A model generated the notes under the pieces. That model did not search any database. It was not told the origin of the DNA and worked only from the letters and a program-made list of their open reading frames with translations. Shown here piece by piece: positions 20,089 to 30,366 of a stretch of 64,000 nucleotides of DNA (positions within the stretch are counted from its first letter, which is position 1; every line of letters begins with the position of its first letter). The DNA is from Haematobia irritans. Taxonomy: Eukaryota; Arthropoda; Insecta; Diptera; Muscidae. The translations under genes were made by a program, and so were the position numbers. The stretch lies in the NCBI RefSeq assembly GCF_050003625.1, contig NC_134399.1, positions 154,932,473 through 154,996,472 on the forward strand. Direction: 5' to 3'.

Positions 20089-22140
20089 TATACCCTAAAC
20101 CACATAGTGGTAAGGGTATAATAAGTTTGATCGGCCAAAAAATGTGCCTACCAGAAATATTGATTTTAGACCCCATAAAATATATACCGATCGACTCAGA
20201 ATCACCTCCTGAGTCGATCTAGCGCTTGGTGTCCGTCCGTCCGTCTGTCCATGTATTTGTTGTTCACAGGATTCCGGTCGCAATTATTAACCGATTTTGA
20301 TGAAGTTTGGTACAGGGAGTTTTTTGGGCACAAGGACGAACGCTATTGAATTTGGAAGAAATCGGATCAAATTTAGATATAGCTCCCATATATATGTATC
20401 GCCCGATTTCGACAAATGGGGTCACGTTGCGCTTTTTTTCAAACGGATCGTCACCAAATTTGGCAAGATCTAATATTTTCTATCGCCCTTCAAGTCTGCA
20501 AAATTTCATCAAATCGGTTCAGATTTAGATTTATAGATTTATAGCTCCCATATATATGTACCGCCCGGTTTTTCTAAATTTGGCCATAAAACCCTTATTT
20601 ATTAACCGAATTTGGCTAAATATAGCCTTCTATAGCACTAACTATATGTGCAAAAAATCATCGAAATCGGTTCAGATTTAGATATAGCTCCCATATATAT
20701 GTATAGACCGATTTTCTCAAATTTGGCCATAGAACCCTTATTTATTAACCGATCTTACTAAAAGTTGGCTAGATCCAGTCCTCTATAGTACTAACTATAT
20801 GTGCAAAATTTCATAGAAATCGGTTCAGATGTAGATATAGCTCCCATATATGTATCACCCGATTTTGAAAAATTCGCCTCTAATAACCTTATGTTTGACC
20901 ATACAGGCCTCATTTCTTAACTGATCTTACTCAAATATTGCACAAGGTAACCTTTTGTGGCATTAACCAAACCCGCAAAATATTATTCAAATTGGTTCAC
21001 ATTTAGATATAGATTCCATATATATGCATCGCTCGATTTTCCCAAATTTGGCCATAGTACTCTTATTTATTAACCAATGTTACTCAAATTTCAAATTTTG
21101 ATGTACTAGCCGATCGTACTTATACGTACTTGTAGCTCTTACATAAGAATATTGCTCGATTTTTACAAATTTGTATTTATTACCACACTTATTTAACGAT
21201 TTTCTCTTTTTTAATAATGGGCTCAATATTAGTGGCATACTAACTCCGTAGGTGCAATATCAATAAGTTGCTAGAAGTAGGGGAAATTCCCTATATCTAG
21301 GGGTTTTCTAATATTTAGCGTCTTGTAGGGACGTAGGTCCACAATGTAGGACATTTTCACACAATTTGTAATGATTTTTACATTTTGGTGGCTCTAGAGG
21401 AGGAAATTAGAAGCCAGGAAGGCTTGATCTTTAACAATGTGTGGTAAACGTTATTCCTGTAGAAAATTTTGTCAACATTTTATTTTTATAGAACATTTTG
21501 TCCAAATTGTAGTTCTATAGAAATTTTTTTCAAAATATTATTTCTATAAAAAATTGTCTCAAAATGTTATTTCTGTGGAATTTTTTCTCAAAATTTTATT
21601 TCTATAGAATTTATTGTCAAAATTTTATTTCTATAGAAAAATTTCTCACAAAAATTTTTGTATAGAAACTTTTTTCACAATTTTATTTTTATAGAGATTT
21701 AACAAAAAAGATTACTAATTTGGGTAAAATTCTACCAACTGTGGCAACCGTGGTGGTAATACAAATTTATATTCTAAGTTATATACGTTGCATATTCATG
21801 TTTTAAGATAATAAAGTACTTAGAACCATTTTTGTTTTGTAAAATTTAACGAAAAATATAGTAGGGAAAATTGTTTGGGAATGTATGGGAAAGTAGGGAA
21901 CTTTTTTTGTCCTTGTAGGGTAAACCGAACATTTTCTCTGGCAACATTGACTATGAGCTTTAGTCAGATTGACACAAAGCACCCATGGACATGTACCCTT
22001 AATTTTCTTAAATATGCACCTGCGGTTTATCTCCCAGACCTATATGTTACCCCACAAATGCTTATGATTACTAATTCTGTAATGGTGGTTTAGGGTATGA
22101 TATAGTCGGCCCCGCCCGACTTTCTACTTTACTTACTTGT
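20089..22140 (-). mobile_element. internal-unit element, family G3, copy a
   Basis: On the minus strand it begins ACAAGTAAGTAAAGTAGAAAG and GTCGGGCGGGGCCGACTA, a hairpin-forming sequence, and it ends at the left with TACCCTAAACCACATAGTGG. Internal units repeat CAGATTTAGATATAGCTCCC and CGATTT at roughly 150-bp spacing. General design matches G1 and G2 (same ACAAGTA end, TACCC-type other end) with different internal sequence. A Q element is nested inside. Confidence 0.75.
21270..21935 (+). mobile_element. GTAGGG-bordered repeat element Q, copy 2
   Basis: Starts about AGAAGTAGGGGAAATTCCC and ends about GTATGGGAAAGTAGGGAAC. It contains a short 29-bp-repeat stretch (about 21420-21745) bounded by GTGGTAAACGTTA and CTGTGGCAACCGTGG. 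Compared with the inverted copy at 16483-17015 it defines the family. Confidence 0.6.
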
Positions 22141-23630
22141 TTTTTTTTTTTTTTTTTTTGAAAACAAAAAATGTAAATTGCGTATCCTACATTTTAGGCT
22201 ACATAATCTTTAATATCCGGTCAATATACTTCTCAGCTTAGTACTCATCAACAAATTTCGTTGATGGGAAGTTATAATTTTCAAGCATGTTTTATATCAG
22301 CATTCTTGGCATTCTGATCTTCACTCAAACTTCTTACCCACTTATGTTTGGGATTTATATGAAGTTTTGTGACAACGGCATACCCTGAAGCAAAATCATT
22401 GCACCCACTGTGCCATAGGGTCAACTATGTAAGCAATGCAAAATCAAAAGACACTCACACCCACCTACACAAATAAGCCAAAAGACATCATCATAGGTTT
22501 GCTTTGTGTTAAATTGAGTTAGTTTTGCATTTGTCAATGTTTAGACAAGGATATGCGTAGTAATGGCCCTATTGTGTGAATGTGTGTGTATGTGTGTGTG
22601 TGTGCTTGTCTGTATATTTGTATATGAGTTTATATGGTTGCGAAGTTGTAGTAGAAATGATTGGTTGTTGCCATAGGAGACGAACTTTCTGCCACCAGAC
22701 TCACAAACGCACACACACACATTCCCGTATCCACATACATCTCAAAATAGGTGCTTGTTAGGTTAAATGGAGCCAAAGGATAACATGATTCACTGTGAGG
22801 TTGGCTAAATAAAACGAAAGGCCACAAAACACAAACTCACACTTGCTCGAAATAAAAAGGAAACAAACCGCAAATGGCTTTCTACAAAGACTGACACACA
22901 CACAATGGTCAGGGATGAGATGAAAGGAGGTTATGATGGTATTCTGTGTTCGGGAAACAACCATAGGATAAATGAATTATTCCCAATTTCTTTTTTTTCA
23001 TTCTCTTCTTTTGTTGAAGAATTGCTGGAGATATTCAATGGTCGTATGTCTATTAAGGATATTCGCTCATTTGAATGTTATGTATGGAAGTTCATAAAGA
23101 AAACAAAGATTACTTTTCCCAAATCTATTGTTTGTGGTTGGTTGTAAAAAGCGTGTTAAAGAAATCGAATGCAATAAAGGTTAGATGCTTTAAGCTACGA
23201 GTAAATCAATTTGATCTCTATGGTATTAGAGGCTAAAGATTTGTGAACAGTTAAAATTAAAACTTACGTTTTATGCTTTACTCGATATTATAAATAGTTC
23301 GATTCGTTGGAAATATACTTAAGGGAGATATATAAAATACGTCCCAAAGAAAAACATACTTTCCTCCACAACGAAATTTTAAACTAACGAAATTCCCCTT
23401 TCTTATTAACTACTTTCTTTAAGAGCAAATAAAACTGAACTTTGTAATATGTTTTTTAAAAAAATATTTTTTGGCGCCAAAAGAAACTTTGCATGCCTCA
23501 AAATAAAACTCTTCTTTCTGTATATGAGTTATACCGGCATTGTACAACAAGTGCCTTAAAAGAAGAGGGTCATTGCTACAATCCCAATTCTTAAAATATT
23601 TTACAGTTGTAGTTTATCTACGTCCACTAG
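22141..23630. other. unique noncoding DNA
   Basis: A TG microsatellite lies at about 22576-22605 and matching CA runs near 22708-22722 and 22890-22902. No coding motif or element ends. If the window is intronic or intergenic to a host gene, this stretch is a candidate for conserved noncoding sequence, but nothing in it shows that. Confidence 0.4.
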
Positions 23631-23967
23631 TATCCCAATAAACACAGGATGAGCGTTTTTGAAATGCAACACCTTTTCAGTTTGAGGGTAAATATCATTT
23701 TAAACATAAATTCAACTTAACTTGAAACAGCTCATCTTCAATACATCTTCAAATTGTTTGCGAATTACAACCAATTTGGCAAAATGTTGACGAAAACTTT
23801 GAAAATGTGTTGAAGATAATTCGAGAAAACTTTGACAAAACACTACCCTGAAATGCAACGAAAAAACCACATGGTTTTCAATACTACTTTGGACAACAAA
23901 GTTCGTGGAAGAAATACAAAAATGTGGAAATTTTTTAATAATCAATTGAAATTGCTTATAATAATTG

Positions 23968-24032
23968 GTAAGTAAAACTAAAACAAGAAATGAAAACTTT
24001 AAGAAAGTCACTAAAATCAAATCTCTTTGCAG
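23968..24032 (+). other. duplicated intron-like segment upstream of the Penelope-like element
   Basis: GGTAAGTAAAACTAAAA ... CTCTTTGCAG is a second version of the segment at 24397-24460, with GT at 23968 and AG at 24031-24032 (65 bp). It is preceded by the same GAAGAAATACAAA word. It suggests a partial tandem copy of the element lies upstream. Confidence 0.5.
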
Positions 24033-24035
24033 ACA

Positions 24036-24365
24036 ACTAAAATATTTGGATACTGATTCTTGGACACATTAAGAGGCTGGCCGATGAAAAATGATAGTGG
24101 CTTATCGAGAAGAGAAAGTTTCCATAAATCAAAGTGCAACCAAACAAACTTGGTATTTATGCTTTTCCATATCAACAACTACTGGATGATAATTCGCATT
24201 ACATCGATAGTTTAATTTAAATCGCATCATCGGTTTAATTTGTTATTTTCTGAATTGAAATTGCTGGAAATTTATTCCAATTATCTGGTCATCAAGTTCC
24301 TGAAAATTGCCAGTATTTTAATAACAACAGTTTTGTAACACCAACGTTCTTGAGGAAATCACGAA
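24036..24365 (+). repeat. left direct repeat (pLTR-like) of the Penelope-like element
   Basis: Diverged direct repeat of 27226-27545, starting CAACTAAAATATTTGGAT and ending near ACCAACGTTCTTGAGGAAAT. It should carry the promoter region of the element. Similarity is patchy (indels), so the two copies are not freshly made. Confidence 0.75.
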
Positions 24366-24396
24366 GTACGTGGTCAGTTGGAAGAAATACAAATTG

Positions 24397-24460
24397 GTAA
24401 GTCAAAATAAAAAGTGAAATGAAAACATAATGGAAATCACAAAACTCGATTGTTTTGCAG
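24397..24460 (+). other. candidate 64-bp spliceosomal intron at the start of the Penelope-like frame
   Basis: A consensus 5' splice site GTAAGT at 24397 and a pyrimidine-rich TTGTTTTGCAG ending at 24460. The sequence and the size resemble the small intron reported for Drosophila Penelope. Removing it would join 24396 to 24461 in an open frame, but would also remove the ATG at 24430. Splicing is inferred only. Confidence 0.45.
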
Positions 24461-26826
24461 AAAACTATCTTCTTCTAAACTGTAGAAAAAGCGGTTTGAT
24501 TCCAAATCATATACTTAACTCAACAAAAGCCGTAAACAAACTTTTTGACGCAATTAAAATATCTCCAGAACTTAAAAAGATTGAACAGAAATTTCACGTA
24601 AAGATATTGAATTTAGAAATTAAAGAAACTAATTTAACCTTGAAAAGGTTACACAAGCGTATCAAATCACACAAACAAACACTACGATCAACGTTAAATG
24701 AGACAGAGTACAAAAATTTCACCAAAAGACAAAATCGAAGATACATAGATATTATACATCGCGTAAAAAAGACACATTCAACAAAGATACAAAATTTGAA
24801 CAGAAACCAACTTGACAAGTATAATTTTAAATTTAACCCGTCATGGTTTGTAAACAAAACTGACGTGGAATTCGCAGAAAACAGCAAATGGCTTCTTTCG
24901 TTGGGATCTAAATTTGCAATCCCTGTAAAAAACGACAACTTCTCAACAATAAACTTAATTGCTGACCTGGAGCAGTGGGTACAAACAATTACTGATGAAA
25001 GGGAAAAGGATATAAAAAGGAACAAAATTGCTAATAGAATCATGACCCACAAAAGAACTTCAAGGAATACTCAAAAAGAAAAGTTTATCTTAAACACATT
25101 TGAAGAAACAAGCAGATTCTTACGAAAACACAAAGAAATTATTGTGACGAAATCAGACAAAGGAAATAAAACAGTGATAATGTATAAGAAAGATTACGAA
25201 GAAAAAATGGAAAAACTATTAGACGACAAGACAACTTATAAGACAATAAGGGAGGATCCTACACAAAAACTTCAAAGGAAAAACAACAAAATAATAACGG
25301 ATCTTTTCAAGAACGGCTACATCTCTGCGCAAGAAAAGTTTAAGCTGACATCCAATGCAGCGAACGCACCTAGACTATATGGGCTTCCAAAAATACATAA
25401 ACTGAATATGCCTCTGCGACCAATATCGTCGTCAGTTGAAGTGCCATGTTACAACATGTCCAAGCATGTGGGTTCCATAATTAAAAATCTCATTTCGGAA
25501 AAATATAATATAAAAAATTCATATGAACTAAAAGACAAGTTAAAAAATGTATCTTTGGACGAAAATGACATACTAGTATCATTTGACGTGGTATCGTTGT
25601 TCACCAACATACCTATACACCTAGCGATAAAAAACATAATGACACAATGGAAAAGTTTAGAAACACACACTAAAATACCTAAGACACAATTCTTAAAACT
25701 ACTTCAATTTTGTTTAAATGACAACAATTATTTTAAGTATGGAGAAATTCTGTACTATCAAACGTATGGCATGCCAATGGGAAACCCATTGTCTCCAACG
25801 ATCGCCGACATAGTTTTGGATAATATGTTAGCAGAAACTATCAAAGAACTTAGTGAAAGGAATATTACAATAAAGTTTATAACTAAATATGTGGACGACT
25901 TATTTGCGGTAATTAAAAAAGAAGATGAAGATATAATACTTGCAACATTCAACAAATACCACAACAAACTTCAATTTACAATAGAAAAAGAAACCAACAA
26001 CTGCTTGCCTTATTTGGACGTAAAGCTACATAGAAATAACGACAAAATTTCCACAGAATGGTACACAAAATCAATAGCTTCCGGAAGAATAATAAATTTT
26101 CATTCTACCCAACCTTTTAAACAAAAGATAAATACTGCAATGAGTCTAATCCAGAAATCAATAAAATTAAGTGATCAACAATTTCAGACAGCCAATTTAA
26201 AAAAGGTAGCAAATATTCTCCTTAAAAACTCATTCCCACAATATATTATAAATAACTTAATTAAGAAGTCTACAACACAAACACAAAAATTCCGAAATAA
26301 TACGGATGATAACAAAACACTTGGCAACACCATGAAATATTATAGCATTTCATATATCCCAAAGCTAACAGAAACAACAATGCTAAAAGAAATAGTAGAA
26401 GACCAACAAACAACATTCGCTCACAAACCCAACAAAACATTAAGTACGATATTCACCCAAACCAAAACAAAAATAGAGAAAACGCAACAAAGCAATGTTG
26501 TATATGAAATCAAGTGCATAGGCAATGATGAACAACCATGCAACAAATACTATGTTGGGACAACTAAACGTAGCTTAGCGACAAGAGTAACAGAAAATGA
26601 AGCAGACATAAGAAAAGGCAGACATACAACAGCTTTAGCACAACACTGCATTGAGTTGGGACATAAAGCAGACTTTGAGAGTGTCAAAATCTTAGACAAA
26701 GAGAGAAAGGAGAATAAACGTTATACTCTAGAGAGTCTAAGAATACAACAAAGAGTTCAATGTGCAATAAACAGAAAAGAAGACAAAGATAACACTAATG
26801 CTGCCTATACATTAGCTATTATTTAG
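24430..26826 (+). CDS. Penelope-like reverse transcriptase with GIY-YIG endonuclease
   Basis: One uninterrupted 798-codon frame encoding the enzyme that nicks target DNA and copies the element RNA. In order: a Lys-rich N-terminal region with the KSDKGNKTVIM block; GLPKIHKLNMPLRPI; RT motif A FDVVSLFTNI (Asp 386); motif B TYGMPMGNPLSP (446-457); the catalytic YVDD (487-490); and LPYLDV. The C-terminal GIY-YIG nuclease begins VVYEIKC (690-696) and has YYVGTTKRSL (707 on), ALAQHC and the active-site Glu in TLESL (768). All catalytic residues that I can identify are present, which is unusual in this window of broken elements. The start is the ATG at 24430, since an in-frame stop lies at 24415-24417; a spliced form could begin differently. 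Codon use is A-rich. No frame defect seen; activity is not shown. Confidence 0.93.
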   Translation: MEITKLDCFAENYLLLNCRKSGLIPNHILNSTKAVNKLFDAIKISPELKKIEQKFHVKILNLEIKETNLTLKRLHKRIKSHKQTLRSTLNETEYKNFTKRQNRRYIDIIHRVKKTHSTKIQNLNRNQLDKYNFKFNPSWFVNKTDVEFAENSKWLLSLGSKFAIPVKNDNFSTINLIADLEQWVQTITDEREKDIKRNKIANRIMTHKRTSRNTQKEKFILNTFEETSRFLRKHKEIIVTKSDKGNKTVIMYKKDYEEKMEKLLDDKTTYKTIREDPTQKLQRKNNKIITDLFKNGYISAQEKFKLTSNAANAPRLYGLPKIHKLNMPLRPISSSVEVPCYNMSKHVGSIIKNLISEKYNIKNSYELKDKLKNVSLDENDILVSFDVVSLFTNIPIHLAIKNIMTQWKSLETHTKIPKTQFLKLLQFCLNDNNYFKYGEILYYQTYGMPMGNPLSPTIADIVLDNMLAETIKELSERNITIKFITKYVDDLFAVIKKEDEDIILATFNKYHNKLQFTIEKETNNCLPYLDVKLHRNNDKISTEWYTKSIASGRIINFHSTQPFKQKINTAMSLIQKSIKLSDQQFQTANLKKVANILLKNSFPQYIINNLIKKSTTQTQKFRNNTDDNKTLGNTMKYYSISYIPKLTETTMLKEIVEDQQTTFAHKPNKTLSTIFTQTKTKIEKTQQSNVVYEIKCIGNDEQPCNKYYVGTTKRSLATRVTENEADIRKGRHTTALAQHCIELGHKADFESVKILDKERKENKRYTLESLRIQQRVQCAINRKEDKDNTNAAYTLAII

Positions 26827-27099
26827 TTTACGTCCAATCTTCTATGATCGTAGTCATAAGGAAAAACATCTGTGATATTTTAATTTAGTTTTGTAATTAT
26901 TTTTGAAATTATTTTAAATATTTGTTTAATGTCGTGGTGTTCCTGTGCCGTTACTTTTTACAATTTAAAATTAATTTTAAAAAATATGACAAAAGACTAA
27001 ATGTAAGTTTAGAGTTTAGCTTATGATACGCTACATAGAAGTAATTGTATGTTATATTTGTTTTTGTTTACAATATGGTTGCCAGATTTCAATAAAAAA

Positions 27100-27152
27100 T
27101 TCATCCCAGAAGAAGTTGGAAATCACCAACGAAACGTCGGATGTAAATATGA
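27100..27152 (+). ncRNA. hammerhead-ribozyme-like motif of the Penelope-like element
   Basis: CAGAAGA at 27107-27113 resembles the core CUGANGA. It is followed by stem II GTTGG/CCAAC (27115-27119 with 27126-27130), then GAAAC and a short region with GTCGG. Outer bases TTCAT and ATGAA can pair as stem I. Self-cleaving minimal hammerheads are known in Penelope-like elements. Here U4 is A and one extra A precedes stem II, so activity is doubtful. Confidence 0.45.
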
Positions 27153-27225
27153 AATAAAGTCTTTTTATTTGCATATTGAGAGACCTTGAAAGCCCATTTT
27201 AGAACAGATCTAAAAATAACCAAAA

Positions 27226-27550
27226 AGAAAACTAAAATCATTGGATGGTATATTCTTGGAAGATGTTGGCCGATGAAAAACCGATGAAGGGAACAACAAA
27301 GAAAAGTTTTCAGAAAACTTACAAGGTGCAACCAATTAAAACAAAGTGCAACAATTCCTATATCAAGAACTTCTGGATGAAAATGTGCATTACATCAATT
27401 TACATCCCGTCATCAGTTTAATATTTTGTGATTTCCTCTTGCTGGAATCTATTCTAAAACACAAGCCAGCAAGTTCCTCGATAGTAATTATTTCAAATTG
27501 CCAGTATATTAATTAATAGTTATTTGACACCAACATTATGGAGGAAATGG
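27226..27550 (+). repeat. right direct repeat (pLTR-like) of the Penelope-like element
   Basis: Counterpart of 24036-24365, from AAAACTAAAATCATTGGAT to about CACCAACATTATGGAGGAAATGG. Its order of shared words is the same as in the left repeat. Confidence 0.75.
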
Positions 27551-27592
27551 AATTATACATGTAAAAATGTTTAAAATATTTAAAGTTGTACT

Positions 27593-28173
27593 CATGGCTG
27601 AATAAGGAGGTTGAATCACGATAACAAAAACAACAAATTTCAATATGTTGTTTACAATTTTAAGAAGTCAAAATCAGCTGATAAAAGAATCGTATGGCAT
27701 TGGTAAAAGTGGCAATTATTTATTCTTTCAATTGTCCTGAACAAAATAATTCAAATCAGAGAAAAATAATGATTCAAATTTAATTGCGTCACCTATGAGT
27801 GATTGTGAAGTGGATAATTCATCCGAGGAACGCCGATATGAGACAAATAAGACTATAATACCCTCCAAAGTTAAGAATGGAAGTCAGTCAAATGGATCTT
27901 CGCCATCTATTAACAAAAACAGTTTATGATGCAGTCTAAAAACTGATGTGCGTGGTATTTTGGTTCTGGAATATGTTATCAAGATACTCAAGTCATCTTT
28001 GAACAATTCTCCAGCTATGAATGCGCGAGTTTGTTTGAGATGCATTTGCTATGCAGTGTCATTTGGAGAGCTGCAATCACCATAAACATATGATTTTGAC
28101 ATCTTAAAATTTTGTCGAAATAAAAAAATTGTAATCATATGGGCCTATGATTTAACCTTCTTGTTCAGCCATG
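27593..28173. mobile_element. hAT-like non-autonomous element with 8-bp target duplication
   Basis: A 581-bp element with about 26-bp imperfect inverted ends (CATGGCTGAAYAAGRAGGTT then RAATCA). It is flanked by GTTGTACT (27585-27592) and GTTGTATT (28174-28181), an 8-bp duplication with one change. Eight-base duplications are typical of hAT transposons. There is no transposase frame, so mobilisation would have been in trans. Confidence 0.8.
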
Positions 28174-28844
28174 GTTGTATTCATAGTTTTATTTATTAAT
28201 ACGTTTAATAAGATAATTACATTTTGATTGGCATTATATTATTATTTTTATATATTATTAATGTTATTTCTAAGATTATTATATTTGTTAACGAAAAAAA
28301 TAATAAAATTTACAAAATCTCTAGAAATTTAGTATTGACTTTCAGTTAGAACTAGGATTGACTTTCATACAAATTGTGATTTGAAAGTATTCGCAACAAT
28401 GCTAATTTTTTATTTTTATCACATTGAAAACTGTTTGAGAAATTATTGAGTAGCGATGCATTTCAATTTGAGGATTACAATTGAGAAATTATTGCTTTTT
28501 TTTTGAATTTTACTGTTGAGGGTAATGTCTGTTTTTTGTTGAGAACGCGATTTTCTCAACAATTTCTCAACTTGAATATTACCCTAATCCTTTGAAAAAA
28601 TGTTTGAAAAATTATTGAATTTTAGTATTTTTCAAACGTTTGTGTTTATTGGGATAGCTCATATTTCTGAGAGTATCAAAGCCTCGTCAAGTGGTTTCAC
28701 ATTTCGGACACTGCTCTAAAAAGTATGGCACTTATTATTGAGCGCTATATTGAATCAAGGAGTACTGATTGATAAGTACTTCGAGTACTTCGCTTGCTCT
28801 TAAGTGACCAGCTGCTGACTTTGGATTTCTCCGATTAGAAGCCA

Positions 28845-29092
28845 TTCCAAATTGCCAAAAAGACCAGATAAAAAAAAATCGCGGCATCGGTCTATATGGG
28901 GGCTATATGAAAACATGGACCGATCGGCACCATTAACAGTACATTATTTTGTGGTTCTAAAATACCTCTATATTTCAAATTTCAGCCAAATCGGATTGAA
29001 AATAGGTTTTCTGGACGCCCAAAAAAGGCACCATTTTCGGCACACCCATTTGTGCTCCTTAGATACATCGGATGATTTATTGGTCGATAGAT
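28845..29092 (+). mobile_element. G1-family fragment, copy c
   Basis: Diverged units with CGGTCTATATGGGGGCTATA, ACATGGACCGAT and AAATACCTCTATATTTC. It lacks both ends and is truncated at the right by a mariner-end fragment. Confidence 0.7.
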
Positions 29093-29222
29093 ATACACGA
29101 GGGCGGTTTGGAAACTTTTTAGCCTATCAATGAAAGAGAATAGTTAGTATAACAGTTGAACAACTATAATAATAACAACTATAATAATAAAGAATAGTTA
29201 GTTTTTCAAAAATTTTTTTACT
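29093..29222 (-). mobile_element. end fragment of a third mariner-type family
   Basis: ACGAGGGCGGTTTGGAAACTTTT then CTATCAATGAAAGAGAATAGTTAG and TTTTTCAAAAATTTTTTTA match the terminal 60-80 bp of the element at 43391. A partial internal duplication of ACTATAATAATA lies in the middle. Confidence 0.6.
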
Positions 29223-29640
29223 ATACCCTCCACCATAGGATGGGGGGTAATTAACTTTGTCATTCCGTTTGTAACACATCGAAATATTGCTCTAAGACCC
29301 CATAAAGTATATATATTCTGGGTCGTTGTGAAATGCTGAGTCGATCTAAGAATGTCCGTCCGTCCATCCGTCTGTTGAAATCACGCTAACTTCCGAACGA
29401 AACAAGCTATCGACTTGAAACTTGGCACAAGTAGTTGTTATTGATGTAGGTCGGATGGTATTGAAAATGGACCATATCGGTCCACTTTTACGTATAACCC
29501 CCATATAAACCGATCCCCAGATTTGGAGCCTTTTGGAGGAGCAAAATTCATCCGATCCGGTTAAAATTTGGAACGTGGTGTTCGTATATGGCCGCTAATA
29601 ACCATGCCAAAATTGGTCCATATCGGTCTATAATAGTTAA
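29223..29640 (-). mobile_element. G2-family element, copy c, truncated
   Basis: Minus-strand 3' end TATACCCTCCACCATAGGATG at the left, then GTAACACATCGAAATATTGC, CACGCTAACTTCCGAACGAA, and unit words for about 300 bp. It is cut near 29640. Confidence 0.75.
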
Positions 29641-30139
29641 ATAGACATTTTCTCAATCATTATATCAAAAAAGCAAGAGACAAAATAATGAGATTATATT
29701 GCAGTGATTGATTTCCAAGTATCCTTTTTCCTGGGTGTAGGTGCCAAACGGGGTAAATTTTTATATATATATTTTTTTTTCCTTATCACTAATACTTCAT
29801 ATATCTCGAAGTAATAGAGCAACAACAGAATCATAATGAAGATTAAGAAATTTTATTGCTTTCATTGAATCAATTTCAATTTATTGCACTTATTCGTCTT
29901 TATATTTAATCACTCGCTACTTTTGTTTTAATCTCTTCTCAATAAATCCCTGAAGACAAATTATCCTTTTATCAAGATTTCTATTTAACGACAACCAAAT
30001 GATTCACCGTTCAACAAACTAATATACTAAAATAAAATTGTAATCGTTGCAATTTTCTAGAGCTATAAAAATCGAAAAGTCAAAGGACTACAAGACTAAA
30101 AGACTCCTTGAAGATACATGAGAGAGAAAAAGAACAAAA
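29641..30139. other. unassigned noncoding DNA
   Basis: AT-rich with no element ends or coding motif seen. Confidence 0.35.
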
Positions 30140-30366
30140 ACAAGCATATACGGCTGAAAGTTAGGTCAGGTCGAATCTTATGTACCCTCCACCATGGATA
30201 GCTTAAAAAGTTTTACTAAATACTGTCATCCACAATCGAATTACTTGGTTTGTGGTAACAATTGACGATGACAAGCCATCTTAAAACTGCTTAAAATTGC
30301 TTTCTAAATTGTTAGTTAGGCCATATGGAATCTATTTTAGATAACTCGGTTTATATGGGGCAATCA
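30140..30366 (+). mobile_element. G2-family 5' end, copy d, truncated
   Basis: ACAAGCATATACGGC at the left and TACCCTCCACCATGG near 30183, then CTGTCATCCACAATCGAATTAC, as in the G2 copy at 13053. It stops where a 29-bp array begins at ATGGTTGCCACAG. Confidence 0.72.

Larger units (their letters stand above)
24036..27550 (+). mobile_element. Penelope-like retroelement
   Basis: An RT plus GIY-YIG element with diverged direct repeats on both sides of the coding region. Left repeat about 24036-24365, right repeat about 27226-27545; shared words in order include GGCCGATGAAAAA, AGTGCAAC, CTGGATGA, GCATTACATC, GTTTAAT.T, TTGCTGGAA, AAGTTCCT, ATTGCCAGTAT and ACACCAAC. Penelope-like elements commonly carry such LTR-like direct repeats. 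A hammerhead-like motif lies upstream of the right repeat and intron-like segments lie at the left. Boundaries are approximate because no target duplication was identified. Confidence 0.85.
23631..28656. mobile_element. 5-kb composite bounded by 16-bp inverted repeats
   Basis: TATCCCAATAAACACA at 23631-23646 is perfectly complementary to 28641-28656. If TA is the target duplication, the inverted end is TCCCAATAAACACA. Sequence just inside each end is also loosely similar (GTTTTTGAAA and GAGGGTAA.AT words). The middle contains a Penelope-like element and a hAT-like element, so the simplest reading is a foldback element later split by other insertions. Confidence 0.6.

Noticed and set aside
24594..25052. 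152-codon minus-strand frame within the Penelope-like element
   Set aside because: Shadow of the real frame; no domain, and composition follows the A-rich coding strand.
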